Assembly: GCA_963924555.1 (NCBI GenBank)
Contig: OZ004587.1
Coordinates: 3,906,001 to 3,970,000, forward strand
Direction: 5' to 3'
DNA: 64,000 nt
Source of the DNA: Crambe crambe
Taxonomy: Eukaryota > Porifera > Demospongiae > Poecilosclerida > Crambeidae
This document shows, piece after piece, positions 10,201 through 20,534 of this stretch. The translations under genes and the position numbers were made by a program. Position 1 is the stretch's first letter; the number at the start of each line of letters is the position of its first letter. Below the pieces are notes generated by a model. The model searched no databases and was not told the DNA's origin. It saw only the letters and a list, made by a program, of their open reading frames with translations.

Positions 10201-10648
10201 CTTCCTGACAGCCATACTGCATGTTTGGAGAGAAATCTAAAAAAGGTAAACTCTTTGTTAATTATCGTGTTTCTATAATTCTATTGTTATCCTTTAGATT
10301 GTCCAACAGTGGTGAGACGTCAAGAATACTATGCTGGTTGCTGTATTTGTATGCTTTAAATAGAGAACTGATCTCATGAACAAGACCTGGCAACCCTGTA
10401 TATCTTTTTTTAATGTGCATAGTATGAATTTTTTAAAGGCGCATACCTTCATTGTTATAACTGTCAACTTGGTCTACCAAGGTTCTGTAGACTGGGATAT
10501 TCAACATGCACTGTACAGTACTATTGGCATAGCAATAATTTCTCCTGTTTACAAAACCTGGTGGTAGTAGGTGCCAGTCAATTTTAAATTGCTTTGCTGA
10601 GGATCTCTTCTGAGGCTTGGTTAAGCTTAGTGAAAGAGATTTAGCCAT
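7272..10648 (-). CDS. USP-ULP1 fusion protease (C19 + C48), spliced transposon cargo
   Basis: Hand-built 19-exon model: 10648-10447, 10395-10291, 10236-10143, 9997-9931, 9911-9864, 9835-9783, 9606-9517, 9467-9443, 9401-9213, 9155-9086, 9017-8956, 8813-8769, 8716-8627, 8569-8501, 7854-7775, 7722-7659, 7598-7548, 7487-7443, 7334-7272. It totals 1512 nt (503 residues). Phases fit throughout, and every junction is GT-AG except the donor after exon 2, which is GA where a decayed copy has GTAAGG. USP half: Cys box 'GFVNRRNYCYANS' (Cys39), 'QEDANEF', zinc-ribbon CxxC pairs, His box 'DCGHYTAF' (His about 270) with 'ADD', and C-terminal 'PYMIFYEA'. ULP1 half: 'NNWLTDE', 'FPINDGGCHW' (His about 400), 'YYDSL', 'LPRQENGTDCGVFV' (Gln about 456, Cys about 462) and a 'HMGIIRKIMLEEL' end. 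Expected to cleave ubiquitin and SUMO-like conjugates. His replaces the usual ULP1 Asp (about 406). The join between halves (9086 to 9017) is phase-correct; two separate genes remain the alternative. Confidence 0.75.
8201..8463. repeat. Four-unit tandem repeat inside a fusion-gene intron
   Basis: Four direct copies of 57-73 bp share GATGATAAACAAGTAATT and TGTGGCCTAATTGGTGATAA. Units with and without an ATAATTATTTG insert alternate. The array lies in the long intron between fusion-gene exons 8569-8501 and 7854-7775. Confidence 0.8.
9651..9769. mobile_element. Short MITE, CAGAGGAGG termini
   Basis: A 119-bp element with imperfect inverted ends CAGAGGAGGTTAGA and its complement. It lies in the fusion-gene intron between 9783 and 9606, so it does not disturb coding. 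No clear target duplication. Confidence 0.55.
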
Positions 10649-10682
10649 GGCTTGAGCTTTCCCGCCCTAGACATATGGCTCT

Positions 10683-10769
10683 AGCGCGTGCTAATGCTGG
10701 AGGTCAAAGGTGGATGTATCTCTGAGAAATTTTCTAAGTCAAAACCGCGTCCAAAAAAAAAATTCGCCC
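10683..10769 (-). repeat. Right TIR of the 7.4-kb Mutator-like element
   Basis: Inverse partner of 3399-3486. It abuts GGACC at 10770-10774, after which the next element's TIR begins at once. Confidence 0.85.
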
Positions 10770-12379
10770 GGACCGGGCTAATTTTTTTTTGGACGTACTT
10801 CTGACTTAGAATTTTTTTCAAGTCCTGGTTTAACCTTTCACCCCAACACGGCCACACCCATATGTAGCCCGGGGGGCACGTGACTACCCATATGCCAGTA
10901 GCCAGTTAACTTGTGGCAGCACTCACTTTCTGTTTGCTAGTTGAACTTCCTTGAGTAAGTAACTTATGGTTGTAACAGGGAATGGATGGGGACTCATACT
11001 GGCAGTGGTAGCTATCTGTGTCAGTGAGCTGTAACACCTTCAGATTCCTTACTTTATTTTCACGGCATGTGAGTTGACAAATTGTAGAAGAAAGAACAAT
11101 ATCAAGAAGAGTTAAGTCGATTTATCTCCCGTATTGAGAATCTTAAGTGTCTACTGTCTACATACTGCTGGTATAGACTTTCCTATAATCATTCAACGCA
11201 TGCATGTAGGTAAACGTAATACGTATGTTAGTCTTCAAGTTTTGTGTACAGCACCATCTCATTTATAGTTGTATATACCATGTGGCTGCATGTCAGTTTG
11301 CTATTATTACCCACCACAAAATTAAGGGGGGGGGGGGTTCCCTGGCTCCAAAACTTGCCACTTTACAAATGTATTAGCGTAACTCTGCCCACTTTTTACT
11401 TCCTGTCTTAGCCCTTCCCTTCCTCCATACCAATGTCCATATAACCCAGATAAAAAAATTCATTGCTTAGTTTCATCCTATAGCTAAGTCGATGCCAAAT
11501 TAGAAGCCTTTATCACATAATTAACTATTTTTAATTAATATTTTTTTTAACGACCACTTGTGAAGGTACTATGAGAGTAGCTGTATACCCTAAAGGGTTA
11601 AAAATTTGCTTCTTGGGACAATGATAACTTAATTTAAAAATTTTTAAAAATTATACTTAAGATATCATTTGAATCTTCTTTAGAAGCTCTATAAAATGTG
11701 GCTATATATAGGCACTGTAATCCACGTTAAATGACCTAAAGTACTGAAAGGTACTTTGAAACATTAGTGAATCACTTGAAAGATGATTTAAAACTTTTGT
11801 GTGTGTTGCTATGGAAAAAGGAAAGCCACATTTTGTAGTCCTACATAATTAGCACTGTGTAAAGTGATGAAATTTTACCACAATTTTTTCCTGAGTTATT
11901 ACTGTCCCTAACAGTGGTCTTCATTTTTGCTTGAACACAATATTTTGGGGCTTCAATTCTTAAGCCACACCCACTTTTTGGTTCGTAAGTACTCCAACTA
12001 TCATTGAAATAGCATACTTAATTTCATGCGAATACACATTACGGTAAATGAGTAATCCAACATTTTTTAGTGCAGAATTTTTAGCAAGGGAACCTCCCTT
12101 AATGATAACCTACAAGTCTCTGTGTATACCACTGAGAATTCGTCCAAATATTCAGTTTGCTGTCTACAAATATCAGTGGGTGTAGTAATAATGGAGTTAA
12201 AAAGTACTGTGCTGGCCTTCATTTTTCAAAGTGTTTGGCTAGGAGCACTAGTATATGGCCATCAGGTGGCTGTGAATCGCTGCATTGTGTAATTCAACTT
12301 GGATATGTGAATGCTGAAACAATCAGCATTGTGCCAACCACTTTGAGAAAATTCTGGCTGTTCAGCAAATTATAAATCT

Positions 12380-13125
12380 GCTCTATTTTTTCACATACTG
12401 GTCTGGCGTAGTCCAATGTAAAATTCGTTAATATCCTCTTGCATCCCATAAACCATACTTGGAGTTATGCCTGTAGGCTATGGGTAAAGTCAATTTTTTA
12501 TCCATAGTTGTCCTTACCACCCAGATTACTGAGAAGAGGTTCCAGATCAAGGGAGACTGAATGCTTGAACGAGTAACAATAACTTTTCTTTAGCTCACTG
12601 ATTTCTTTTATGAGCCTAATTTTTATCAGAAAAAAAATTGTTTATTTTTTTGTGCATACAATTAAAATATTTATTTACCTTCAACTCCATCACAAATACC
12701 CAGGCATCTACACAACAGCTGAAGAGTTGATGGTTCATGCAATGGACAACACTATTAGCATAGCAGCAATTCTTCTTGCTGACAAACTCAGGTCAGGGTT
12801 TATTTCAAGGGGGGCTTCTGCTCCCCCCCCTAGGAATTAGCTAGCTTTCGTAATGGGATTATCATAGAATTCCACATACATGTACTGGTTTGTAGTTGCC
12901 TCTCCTTAATTTTTTAAACTAGGCATTTGACCCCCCTTAATTAAAATTCTGAATTAAACCCTGCAGGTAGTTTGGATCGCCAGTCAATGGCATAAATACT
13001 AGGAGCGTTTTGAGAGTCTGGAATATGGGTAGTCTTTTTTTCTTTTTTTTTTAGGGACAGAGATGCACACCTGCTACCTTTAGCCTGATCCCTTGCTTCG
13101 CTTTCCCGCGAAAAATTACCCGCGT
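12380..13125 (-). pseudogene. Decayed USP copy, interrupted by a MITE
   Basis: Minus-strand pieces match the USP half of the 7272-10648 gene. The first exon ends '...AIDWRSKLP' near 12969 and continues after the MITE as 'EFVSKKNCCYANS'. A second piece, '...LEPLLSN', ends at an intact GTAAGG donor near 12521. A third holds 'YGMQEDINEFYIGL'. Stops and frame changes follow the third piece, and the ULP1 half was not found. Removing the MITE and one CAGGT restores the Cys-box frame, so the insertion came after a functional or near-functional stage. Confidence 0.7.
12794..12963. mobile_element. MITE with CAGGGTTTA termini inside the USP Cys-box exon
   Basis: The 170-bp element begins CAGGGTTTATTTCAAGGGGGG and ends with a near inverse. 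CAGGT is directly repeated at 12789-12793 and 12964-12968. Five-base duplications with CAGG ends suggest a hAT5-like or related non-autonomous element; the family is inferred. Confidence 0.75.
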
Positions 13126-13598
13126 GCAAGTATAAGCATGCGCATGAGCTAAATGGGTGTGTCAGTGTGGGGGTTAAAGGTTAAACCAGGACTTGAAAAA
13201 AAAATTCTAAGTCAGAAGTATGTCCAAAAAAAAAATAAAAAATTAGCCCGTTTTTTTTTTGGACGTACTTCTGATCTGACTTAGAATTTTTTTCAAGTCC
13301 TGGTTTAACCTTTCGCCCCCACATGGACACACCCGGTACCCATTTAGCTCATGCGCATGCTTATACTTGCAGGCGGGTAATTTTTCGCGGGAAAGCAGGT
13401 GTGCCTAAAAAGAAGAAAAAAGACTACCCATATTCCAGACTCTCAAAACACTCCTAGTATTTATGCCATTGACTGGCGATCCAAACCACCTGCAGGGTTT
13501 AATTCAGAATTTTAATTAAGGGGGGTCAAATGCCTAGTTTAAAAAATTAAGGAGAGGCAACTACAAACCAGTACATGTATGTGGAATTCTATGATAAT
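12858..13598. repeat. Long palindrome (inverted duplication), arms about 350-380 bp
   Basis: 13251-13598 is the reverse complement of about 12858-13240 with few differences. The arms meet near 13249. Both contain the same element terminus, the USP exon piece and part of the MITE at the same position, so the inversion happened after the MITE inserted. Such a structure would form a large cruciform and be hard to clone. Confidence 0.85.
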
Positions 13599-13601
13599 AA
13601 A

Positions 13602-13817
13602 TAAAAAGTACGGAAATAAGGTGCTGGCTAGCTATGTACTGACCGCATGGACTGCTAACTGTCATAAAATTGACATAAACCTTACGTCGCTGCAAGGTGT
13701 AGCCAGAAAGGATAGTGTGGTAGCAGCAATGTAGGGTTTATGTCAATTTTATGACAGTTAGCACAGCAGTTGATGTAGGGTCAGTACATAGCCAGCACCT
13801 TGGTTCCGTACTTTTTA
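13602..13817. mobile_element. Hairpin MITE, TAAAAAGTACGG termini
   Basis: A 216-bp element whose arms of about 80 bp are inverse copies, with TAAAAAGTACGG at one end and CCGTACTTTTTA at the other. It lies immediately after the palindrome. No coding content. Confidence 0.75.
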
Positions 13818-15494
13818 TAGTCATGTACTCAAGCCTACATCACTCTTTCATTATATCATTATATCATTCAGTCATTCCCAAATCTGGAAATAAGCAAGGC
13901 CAATTGACATGAAAAGAGCTGTCTAATGAGTTAGATGTCCCCACAGGCAGTATTATCAGACAGAGCTAGACTATATGGCTAAGTCACTACCTCCTGTAAA
14001 TGAATGTGATTAACTAGATCAGAGATTCGAATTTTGTGTTATCCTCTGTTATGCATAGCAGATATTGAGTAGCACTGAGCATTGTGTAGCTGTTGATGAA
14101 ATCAACCAATTGATGTATTCTCAAGATTACTCACTCATTCGTGTTCTCTCTTACAGACCCCTCTCAGATTGAGTCATGCACCCTCACTAATCTCACCCAG
14201 CTGCTGAAGGAATGGGATTTTTAGTGGGTGCTGATCTTGACATCCACTACTTTTGGTGTGTGATAGCATCTGGAAACAATACGTACCATTCCAGTAAGCC
14301 TTGACACTACATTCCAATTATATTGCCAAAAAAAAAAAAGAAAAAAAAAAGAAAAAAAGTTAAACCACCAAAATAAATGACTAGTTGTGCTCCACACATG
14401 TGACTTTGACCCAAAGGATCAAAATGCCTGAGAACGCATTGAGATATCCCCTGGACCTATAGTATTTACATTAAACCCTGACTTTATACTGCAAGACAAT
14501 GAAGATCACTCAAAATAAAGCTTTAAAGAAGACAAAATTAATGTAGAATTGAAGGCAAGGATACCAATGATATCTTGTAGCACTGTGATGTATATGAAGA
14601 GAGTGATGGTCCATTGAGGAATCTCTAACTGATTGACTTGCTAGAAAAAGCTCAACATAGACCTCAGAATCTGTTGGGACATGATAAGTCCCTCTGTGGT
14701 TGTTACATAATTATGTCTTGTTGCCAGTGTCAGTGCTCGCTGTGTTTAATGTGAGGAAATAGGTTTGGATTTGAACTCTGTACCCTTAACCTGACTGATT
14801 CAGCACTGAAATTCTCATTCCATAGAAGGGAAATATGAGTGACTATACTCTAAAGGGTATATTCATGGATACGCATACTCAATGTGATTGCAGGAAACCA
14901 ATGGGATACTAATAACATGATGCTGTACCACCCCCTCCAAGCCAGGCTTGCAGTTAAAATGGTGCACTATAATATACAAGTTTTTTGCATCCAGGTCATA
15001 GAATCACTATTCTTTGCGAAGTGTACTTCACTGACCTCTTTGATTATACCTCCCCCTTACAACACTGGTGTAGTTGCCATTGTGTGACCAAAAACTGCTA
15101 ATCATGTCTCTATGAAAAATGATAATGTTATTGCATGCCCTGAAGTCCCTGTACTCACATGACTATCATTTGTATTAATCCTTAATTGTGGGTTTGTCAT
15201 TCTGTACAATATCAGGACACTGGATGGTTTCAAAAAGAACCTTGTGATGTAAGTACTGTACTTGGTGTGTGTGACTTTAAAAGTCTCACTTTCTGGTGGA
15301 AATAAGGAGGAAAACATTTTCGTTAGAATCAATGTCTTGTGACTAGAATTCCTCCATCCTGTCCCTCAAGTGTGCATTACATGTATGTGGAATGTAGATC
15401 ATGTTATCCTGTATGTGCTATTTTGTAATTGTGTACCCATGTAGTGATATTTTATATTGGTGGGAGGAGCATGACTTGCTGGAAGTGCTCTGTG
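13818..15494. other. Intergenic stretch, little recognisable
   Basis: AT-rich with a poly-A tract at 14329-14360. A possible terminal exon at about 14157-14224 follows CTCTTACAG and stops after 'LLKEWDF', but without a partner it is unsupported. A segment near 14985-15020 is repeated at 16204-16240, the LINE fragment below, so it may be another LINE scrap. Confidence 0.4.
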
Positions 15495-15911
15495 TAGGCT
15501 TAGGTAGATTATGCTCAAGATTTCTCCAGTTATTCTATTCCACAATGCTTCAAAATGCTACCTATTATTCCCTCGAATGCACCAATTATTCCCTAAAATG
15601 CACCAATTATTCCCACTATTATTCTTAAATAAGTTAATGATTATGCTTCCCCAGTCCACCAGTAGCAGTAGCGGAGCTAGAAGTAGCTTAGCCATTGCCA
15701 TAAACTAACAGCTGTAGCTAGACACTGTCACAGTGTAGCAAGAAACCACCTCAGGCAGTAGAGAGTGACAGAAGTCTTTGATTTCAGGCTTGCAGAAGCT
15801 CCAATTATTCTCATTATGCTCAAAATATGCCCCAATATTCTGGCATTATGCTTGATTCCAGGAAGTCCCAATTATTCCCAAAATTATGCTGGCATAATCT
15901 ACCTAAGCCTA
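15495..15911. mobile_element. MITE with TAGGCTTAGG termini
   Basis: A 417-bp element with inverted ends TAGGCTTAGGTAGATTATGC and an 8-bp direct repeat GCTCTGTG at 15487-15494 and 15912-15919. The interior has recurring AATTATTCCC motifs. Eight-base duplication fits hAT or Mutator-like families. Confidence 0.8.
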
Positions 15912-16194
15912 GCTCTGTGCAGGATAAGTGGTAATGTAAGTGGTTAGATATAGAACCACAATTATTTACAGTAGCCTACAATAGATTATAAGGCAAGTAT
16001 TATTAAGCCTCGGTGTGCTTGTTTCTGTTCCTGCTCTATCAGCTATACAAGTAAATGGTTCAACAGGAAGCTACTCGATTTTTGATTCATGGATAAACTA
16101 GCATACATATTACAGAAAAAGCATATTGAATTACTCTCCTTCCTCAAAATAGTGAACCAGTCACGGATTTGCATGGTGTGTTCTATTAATTCCT

Positions 16195-16590
16195 TCAATA
16201 TACTTTTTGCATCCAGGTCACAGAATCACTATTCTTTGCATATGGATGGACCATCCCCAACATTCCTCAATATTCTGTATCTGTGGAAACAAATTTGAAA
16301 TTGACCATGCTCTAAGCTGCAAGAGAGGTGGCTTCATGATCCAGAGAGGCACAACGAACTTTGTGACTCTACAGCTAGCCTCCTAACTGAAGTGTGTCAT
16401 AATGTATATATATATCCACAGAACCCCAACTCCAACCATTGCAAGGAGAAATTTTCAATTATCGAACTGCTAACACCAACTCTGAAGCGAGGCTTGATAT
16501 TAAAGCTAGAGGATTCTGGAACTGAGGCCAGGATGCATACTTTGACGTTAGGGTTTTCAACCCAAATGCTCCCATCTATTGCTCCCAGGA
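16195..16590 (+). pseudogene. Decayed C-terminal fragment of a LINE-type retrotransposon
   Basis: Across at least two frame changes and one in-frame stop, the plus strand reads a domain I recognise from the tail of reverse-transcriptase proteins repeated in sponge and cnidarian genomes. It has 'CICGNKFEIDHALSC' with a 'RGGF' turn, then 'RHNE...TASLLTEVCHNV', then 'SEARLDIKARGFWN' and 'DAYFDVRVFNPNAP'. It is clearly dead. The family name (LINE) is inferred from the known context of this domain. Confidence 0.65.
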
Positions 16591-17206
16591 TAAATAGCTA
16601 ATTTTCAGTTCCATTCACACTAATTATGACTTGTGTATCCTGCATGTTCAATGTATCCTTTAAATCTTCTTTTGTTATAATATTAAATGCCATTGATATT
16701 AGTAATTGAGGGGATGCGGTTAATCATACATAACATCACTAGCCTTAAAAATCCTTTTCCCCTCCTCCCATTCCCAAAGCCTCTCCTTTACCATGAATCC
16801 ACAATTTCTCAGGATTATGATGTGTCCACAAGTGATTTAATAGCCTACATTATGTGATAGTACTTGTCTTATCTGCAAAACATTAAAAGCTGCTAAACGC
16901 TTGTAAAGTTTACAAGCTACATAATTATAATGTACAAGAGATGTAAAATTCAATTAGACAGGAACAAAGTGGTGTATACATTTGATGAAAAGCCATGTAA
17001 ATCTCCAGATTAAGAGCTTTAGAATGATACCAATAACTCCTTCGCTCCATAAGACCCCTTTTCTCAAGTACTATCACATATGACTATTATCCATTTTAAC
17101 GGAATCATTATGCTTTGGCACCTAAGATCTAGCTTATATGATTGATAGTTTAGGTGACCCTTTACCAATGTTTTCCTGAGATCCAATAGCATATTTTATG
17201 ATGCAG
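16591..17206. other. Intergenic or intronic, nothing recognised
   Basis: AT-rich, no open frame of note. It ends at the acceptor (TTTTATGATGCAG) that precedes the LRR exon. No NACHT motif was seen between 13.8 and 17.2 kb. Confidence 0.4.
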
Positions 17207-19350
17207 GTAGGGTATCAGATGAATGCACATTAGGATCAGAGGGGATAGCTGTACTTAGAGAGAAAGCTAGGGACAAACTGTCACAAGTGACTACTCTCTG
17301 TTTTCATGGTCATAATTATGCTGCAGAACAATTACAAGCAGTTAGTGTATTGATGCATATCTTGCCTTCTTTGGAAATCCTAGACCTTTCTGATACACAG
17401 CTTGGAGAAGATGCAGTGAGAACTTTAACTAGTGATCTAAACCATTCCAATCTTCAAATACTCAAAATTGACACTGCGGACAAAAATCCACTCTATTCTT
17501 CAATCAAACTCCTACAATACTTAGTGAAGTCTTTCACATCAAAGTGTAGCCATTTTGTTAATATTTGGTTTCCTGATTATTCTAAGAAGCATTTATTATC
17601 TTCCCTTTCTCTACCATTTTATTTCTGCTCTAATGTCTACTTGCCTGATATAAATATGAGCTTTTGTCACCTTCAACCAATAGAAATCAGTATAATTTCA
17701 TATAATTTCAAAGTGAGATTCATCTGTAGTAGACTTAGTTTTATCAACTGTTGCATTACTGATGAAGGAGCTAAGACTCTCTCTGATGCTATAAGGTGTA
17801 GCAATATTAAAATACTTGAACTAAGTATGAATTCTATAGGTGATGAAGGAGCACTAGCTCTTTCTAAAAGTGCTTAATTCTTGAAACAGTAGATTTGAGC
17901 TGCAATCAAATTGGTGATAGTGGAGCACTAGCCATAGCCAGAGCTATACCACTAAAGATATGTGGTCTTTTTTTGTGGAGCAATAGCATCTCTAAGCATG
18001 GAGCTGAAACCTTGTTACGAATTAAGCAGGACATTGATCTAAACTCATTTTATATTGATAGTAGGAATATACGAGATAGTGAAGCAGCTGCTATTTCTTT
18101 AGGTTTAAAAAGCAAAATGTAAGAAAGGATTCTTCTAATGTTCTGAAGCACAACTTTGGATGTCTACATGCTCTGAAAATATGTAGCAATTCGATAGGCA
18201 ATGATGGCGCAAAAGCACTTGCCACTGCATTGAAAATATGTACAGGTTTAATTTCACTTAATCTATCCAACAATACAATTGGCCAGGATGGTGCTAAAGC
18301 ACTTGTTAATGCTCTGAGTGCATGCACAAACTTAACTTCACTTAATTTTTCTAGCAATTCAATTTGTGATTCTGGTGCTAAAGCTTTTGCAGATGGTTTG
18401 AAAAAGTTAACTTTACATGAATTTGACATTTCTTATAACTCCATTGGTGATTATGGTATTGAAGCACTTGCTGATAGTCTCAAAGCACACACAAGTTGGA
18501 CTTCATTTAATTTATCTAGCAATTCAATTGGTGATGATGGGGCTAAAGCCTTAGCTAATGCTTTTAAAAAATTCATTAATTTAGTTTCACTAAACTTATC
18601 CAGCAATTTAATTGGTACTAAAGGTGCTGAAGCACTTGCTACTGCTCTTTCAACAATATTACATGAAAAAAAAAGCTCTGATTTCCATACACTCAGTCTT
18701 GGACACAATTCTATAGGCCAAAGGGGTGCTAAATTTCTTGCTGATGCTCTTAAGAACTGTACATCATTGTGCACAATTGACATTTGTAATAATAATAATA
18801 GTGAAGGTGCAATGGCCCTTGCTTGTGTGTTGAAGAATTCTAGAAATTTGCACACTCTTGATATTGCTCAAAATAGGTTGGATAAAGATGGAATTATGGC
18901 TTTGGCTGATGCTATTAAGAATTGCAACAAGCTGTACAAGCTCAACATAGGTAATAATAACATTGATGATTGTGGAATACAGGCTATTGCTAATGCTCTC
19001 AAGGAATGCAGTGATCTGCATGTGCTTGACGTTAGCCACAACAAAATGAGTAGAAGCGGTGCAAAGTCTCTTGCTGGTAGTATTAAGTTCTGGGTCAAAC
19101 TTCAAGTGCTTGATGTATCCTATAATAATATTGGTAAGGATGGCATGAAGGCTCTTACTGGTGCTATTAAGTGTTGCAGCACTCTTAATATTGCTTTCTG
19201 AGATGAGGTCCCATCATCAACTTGAGACCAATGGGACAAGGTCCCAACATCAACTCGGGACCGATGGGACCAGGTCCTATACGTATCACTGGAAATATAA
19301 AAGCTCTTGCAAATGCAATTAAAGGCTGCAATGAATTGCATGTAATAACT
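17207..19350 (+). pseudogene. LRR (ribonuclease-inhibitor type) gene, NLR-like, frame-broken
   Basis: After an acceptor at 17205-17206 the frame reads 'LREKARDKLSQVTTLCFHGH' and then LRRs of 27-28 residues with consensus L..L.LS.N.IGD.GA.ALA.AL. The NLRC3/NOD-type ribonuclease-inhibitor LRR has this form. The first frame ends at 17877. A second runs 17878-18122. A third starts near 18125 and runs to 19201, with eleven consecutive repeats. One more half repeat ('NIKALANAIKGCNELH') lies at 19288-19350 beyond a short insertion. GTAAGA at 18120 could be a donor, so one break might be an intron; the break at 17874 looks like a true frameshift. In sponges such LRR tails usually follow NACHT domains; none is visible upstream. 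Probably a decaying NLR-family sensor or an orphan LRR exon. Confidence 0.72.
19202..19285. repeat. Two-unit 37-bp repeat interrupting the LRR frame
   Basis: Two imperfect copies of GGTCCCA...CATCAACT...GACC.ATGGGAC lie exactly where LRR coding stops. LRR coding resumes in the next bases (19288). It therefore looks like a small insertion or expansion that truncated the frame. Confidence 0.6.
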
Positions 19351-20534
19351 GACTGATTACTAAATGGCATGCATGTATATAATCTTTCCACTTGTGGTTT
19401 TCATAAGCTGTAGTCAAAGGCTCTTGCTGGTATATCATTTGCATGTGTCTTTACACTATTGAGTACTGTAGTAACCTATGTACACTAGAGGCCAAACATG
19501 TGTACAACTGAACTATTTCAGTGGCTTACTCAAAGGAGGTATTGTGGAGGCTGAGGTCCCTCCCTAAGTTATTCCTCGATCGTGATTTTAAAGCAGAGTG
19601 AATTCGAATGTTTTTATGATGGCAGTGGCCTTGAATTGAGATCTAGGTGTTAAATCATCACTCCACTCATGTTATTCTGCTATAAAGATGAAAGCTTGAG
19701 GATCAAGCAACTCACATTAGAGCCACTCATCCTGACTTCACCCAAGCTATACCTCTTATTCTGATCCCAATCCACAATTTCACCCAGGGTACCTCATACA
19801 CAGGAAAGTAAAGATAATAATGTGCGCACTGAAAGCTAAGTAAAGGGCTAGCTAATTATAACTTGTTTACAAGACAATATCTACTGGACATGTTTTTGTA
19901 TACCAAGTGTTGCTTCTTGGATGAAGATCAGGAAATGAGATAACCTCACTCCGGCCTCCCCTTGAATAGTTCATGTGCATCTTTAAACTTGCTTTCCTAA
20001 AACTATTTTTGGGTTACCATGCACTCTGGGGTCCTCGTCCCGTAACCTGGGATCAGAGTTTCATGCCTCTGATGCTGACGAGAGTGCCTAAGATATTCCA
20101 GGGGTCATTACAGCTTTGTATCTTACCCACACAATCATAGTTATATATAGTGTCCACATCAACCAGCACATGCCCCTCATTGTTGCACAAGCACACTATG
20201 ATTAGTAAAAGTGAGGAGTATCCACAGAGAAGGTAATTTTTAGACATCATGACATGTACATCACTATAATACGTAATTATTTATCAAGATATTTATCATT
20301 TTGAATTTGCTGCTTCCATGCACAGAGCTCAGAACGCCCTTAAAAGTTGGACCACATTACCTGTGTTAGTGTGTATGACAGTTAGATAAGAAAGCATCTC
20401 AGAATTAAGGTATTTGTGTCTCAGCACCAACCAAGGTACATCTGCAAATTCCAACTTGAATGTTGGATTTGATGTTGGCTGCTCTTGTGGTAGTCTGTAT
20501 AGACAGTCTAAGTGACTATGGTTTTAACCTATTA
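19351..20534. other. Intergenic stretch, nothing recognised
   Basis: No convincing coding frame, repeat or inverted end seen between the LRR gene and the DIRS element. Confidence 0.4.

Larger units (their letters stand above)
3399..10769. mobile_element. Autonomous-looking Mutator-like transposon with USP-ULP1 cargo
   Basis: Near-identical TIRs of about 88 bp (3399-3486 and 10683-10769) start GGGCGAATTTTTTTT and differ at only a few positions, suggesting a recent insertion. GGACC flanks both ends (3394-3398 and 10770-10774). Two minus-strand genes fill it: a MULE transposase (3625-7203) and, upstream of it, a spliced USP-ULP1 fusion gene (7272-10648). The fusion gene's start codon lies about 35 bp from the right TIR and the transposase stop about 140 bp from the left TIR. 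A 5-bp duplication is short for a Mutator-like element (8-11 bp is usual), so the superfamily call rests on the transposase. Confidence 0.85.
10775..13249. mobile_element. Shorter relative of the Mutator-like element, no transposase
   Basis: TIRs of about 95 bp open GGGCTAATTTTTTTT and continue with a TTCTGACTTAGAATTTTTTT block. They clearly resemble the 3399 TIR but belong to another subfamily. The left end abuts GGACC (10770-10774). The right end (13249) runs straight into an inverted copy of its own sequence and lacks that pentamer. The element carries a decayed USP copy on the minus strand. About 1.5 kb from 10880 to 12370 shows nothing else recognisable beyond AT-rich sequence and a poly-G run near 11327. 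It is a non-autonomous derivative. Confidence 0.7.

Noticed and set aside
17207..19350. Complete NLR receptor gene
   Set aside because: No NACHT motif (Walker A/B) was found upstream between 13.8 and 17.2 kb; only the LRR part can be supported.
20508..20534. Target-site duplication at the DIRS element ends
   Set aside because: I compared the flanks at 20534 and 26580 and saw no convincing direct repeat, as expected for tyrosine-recombinase integration.
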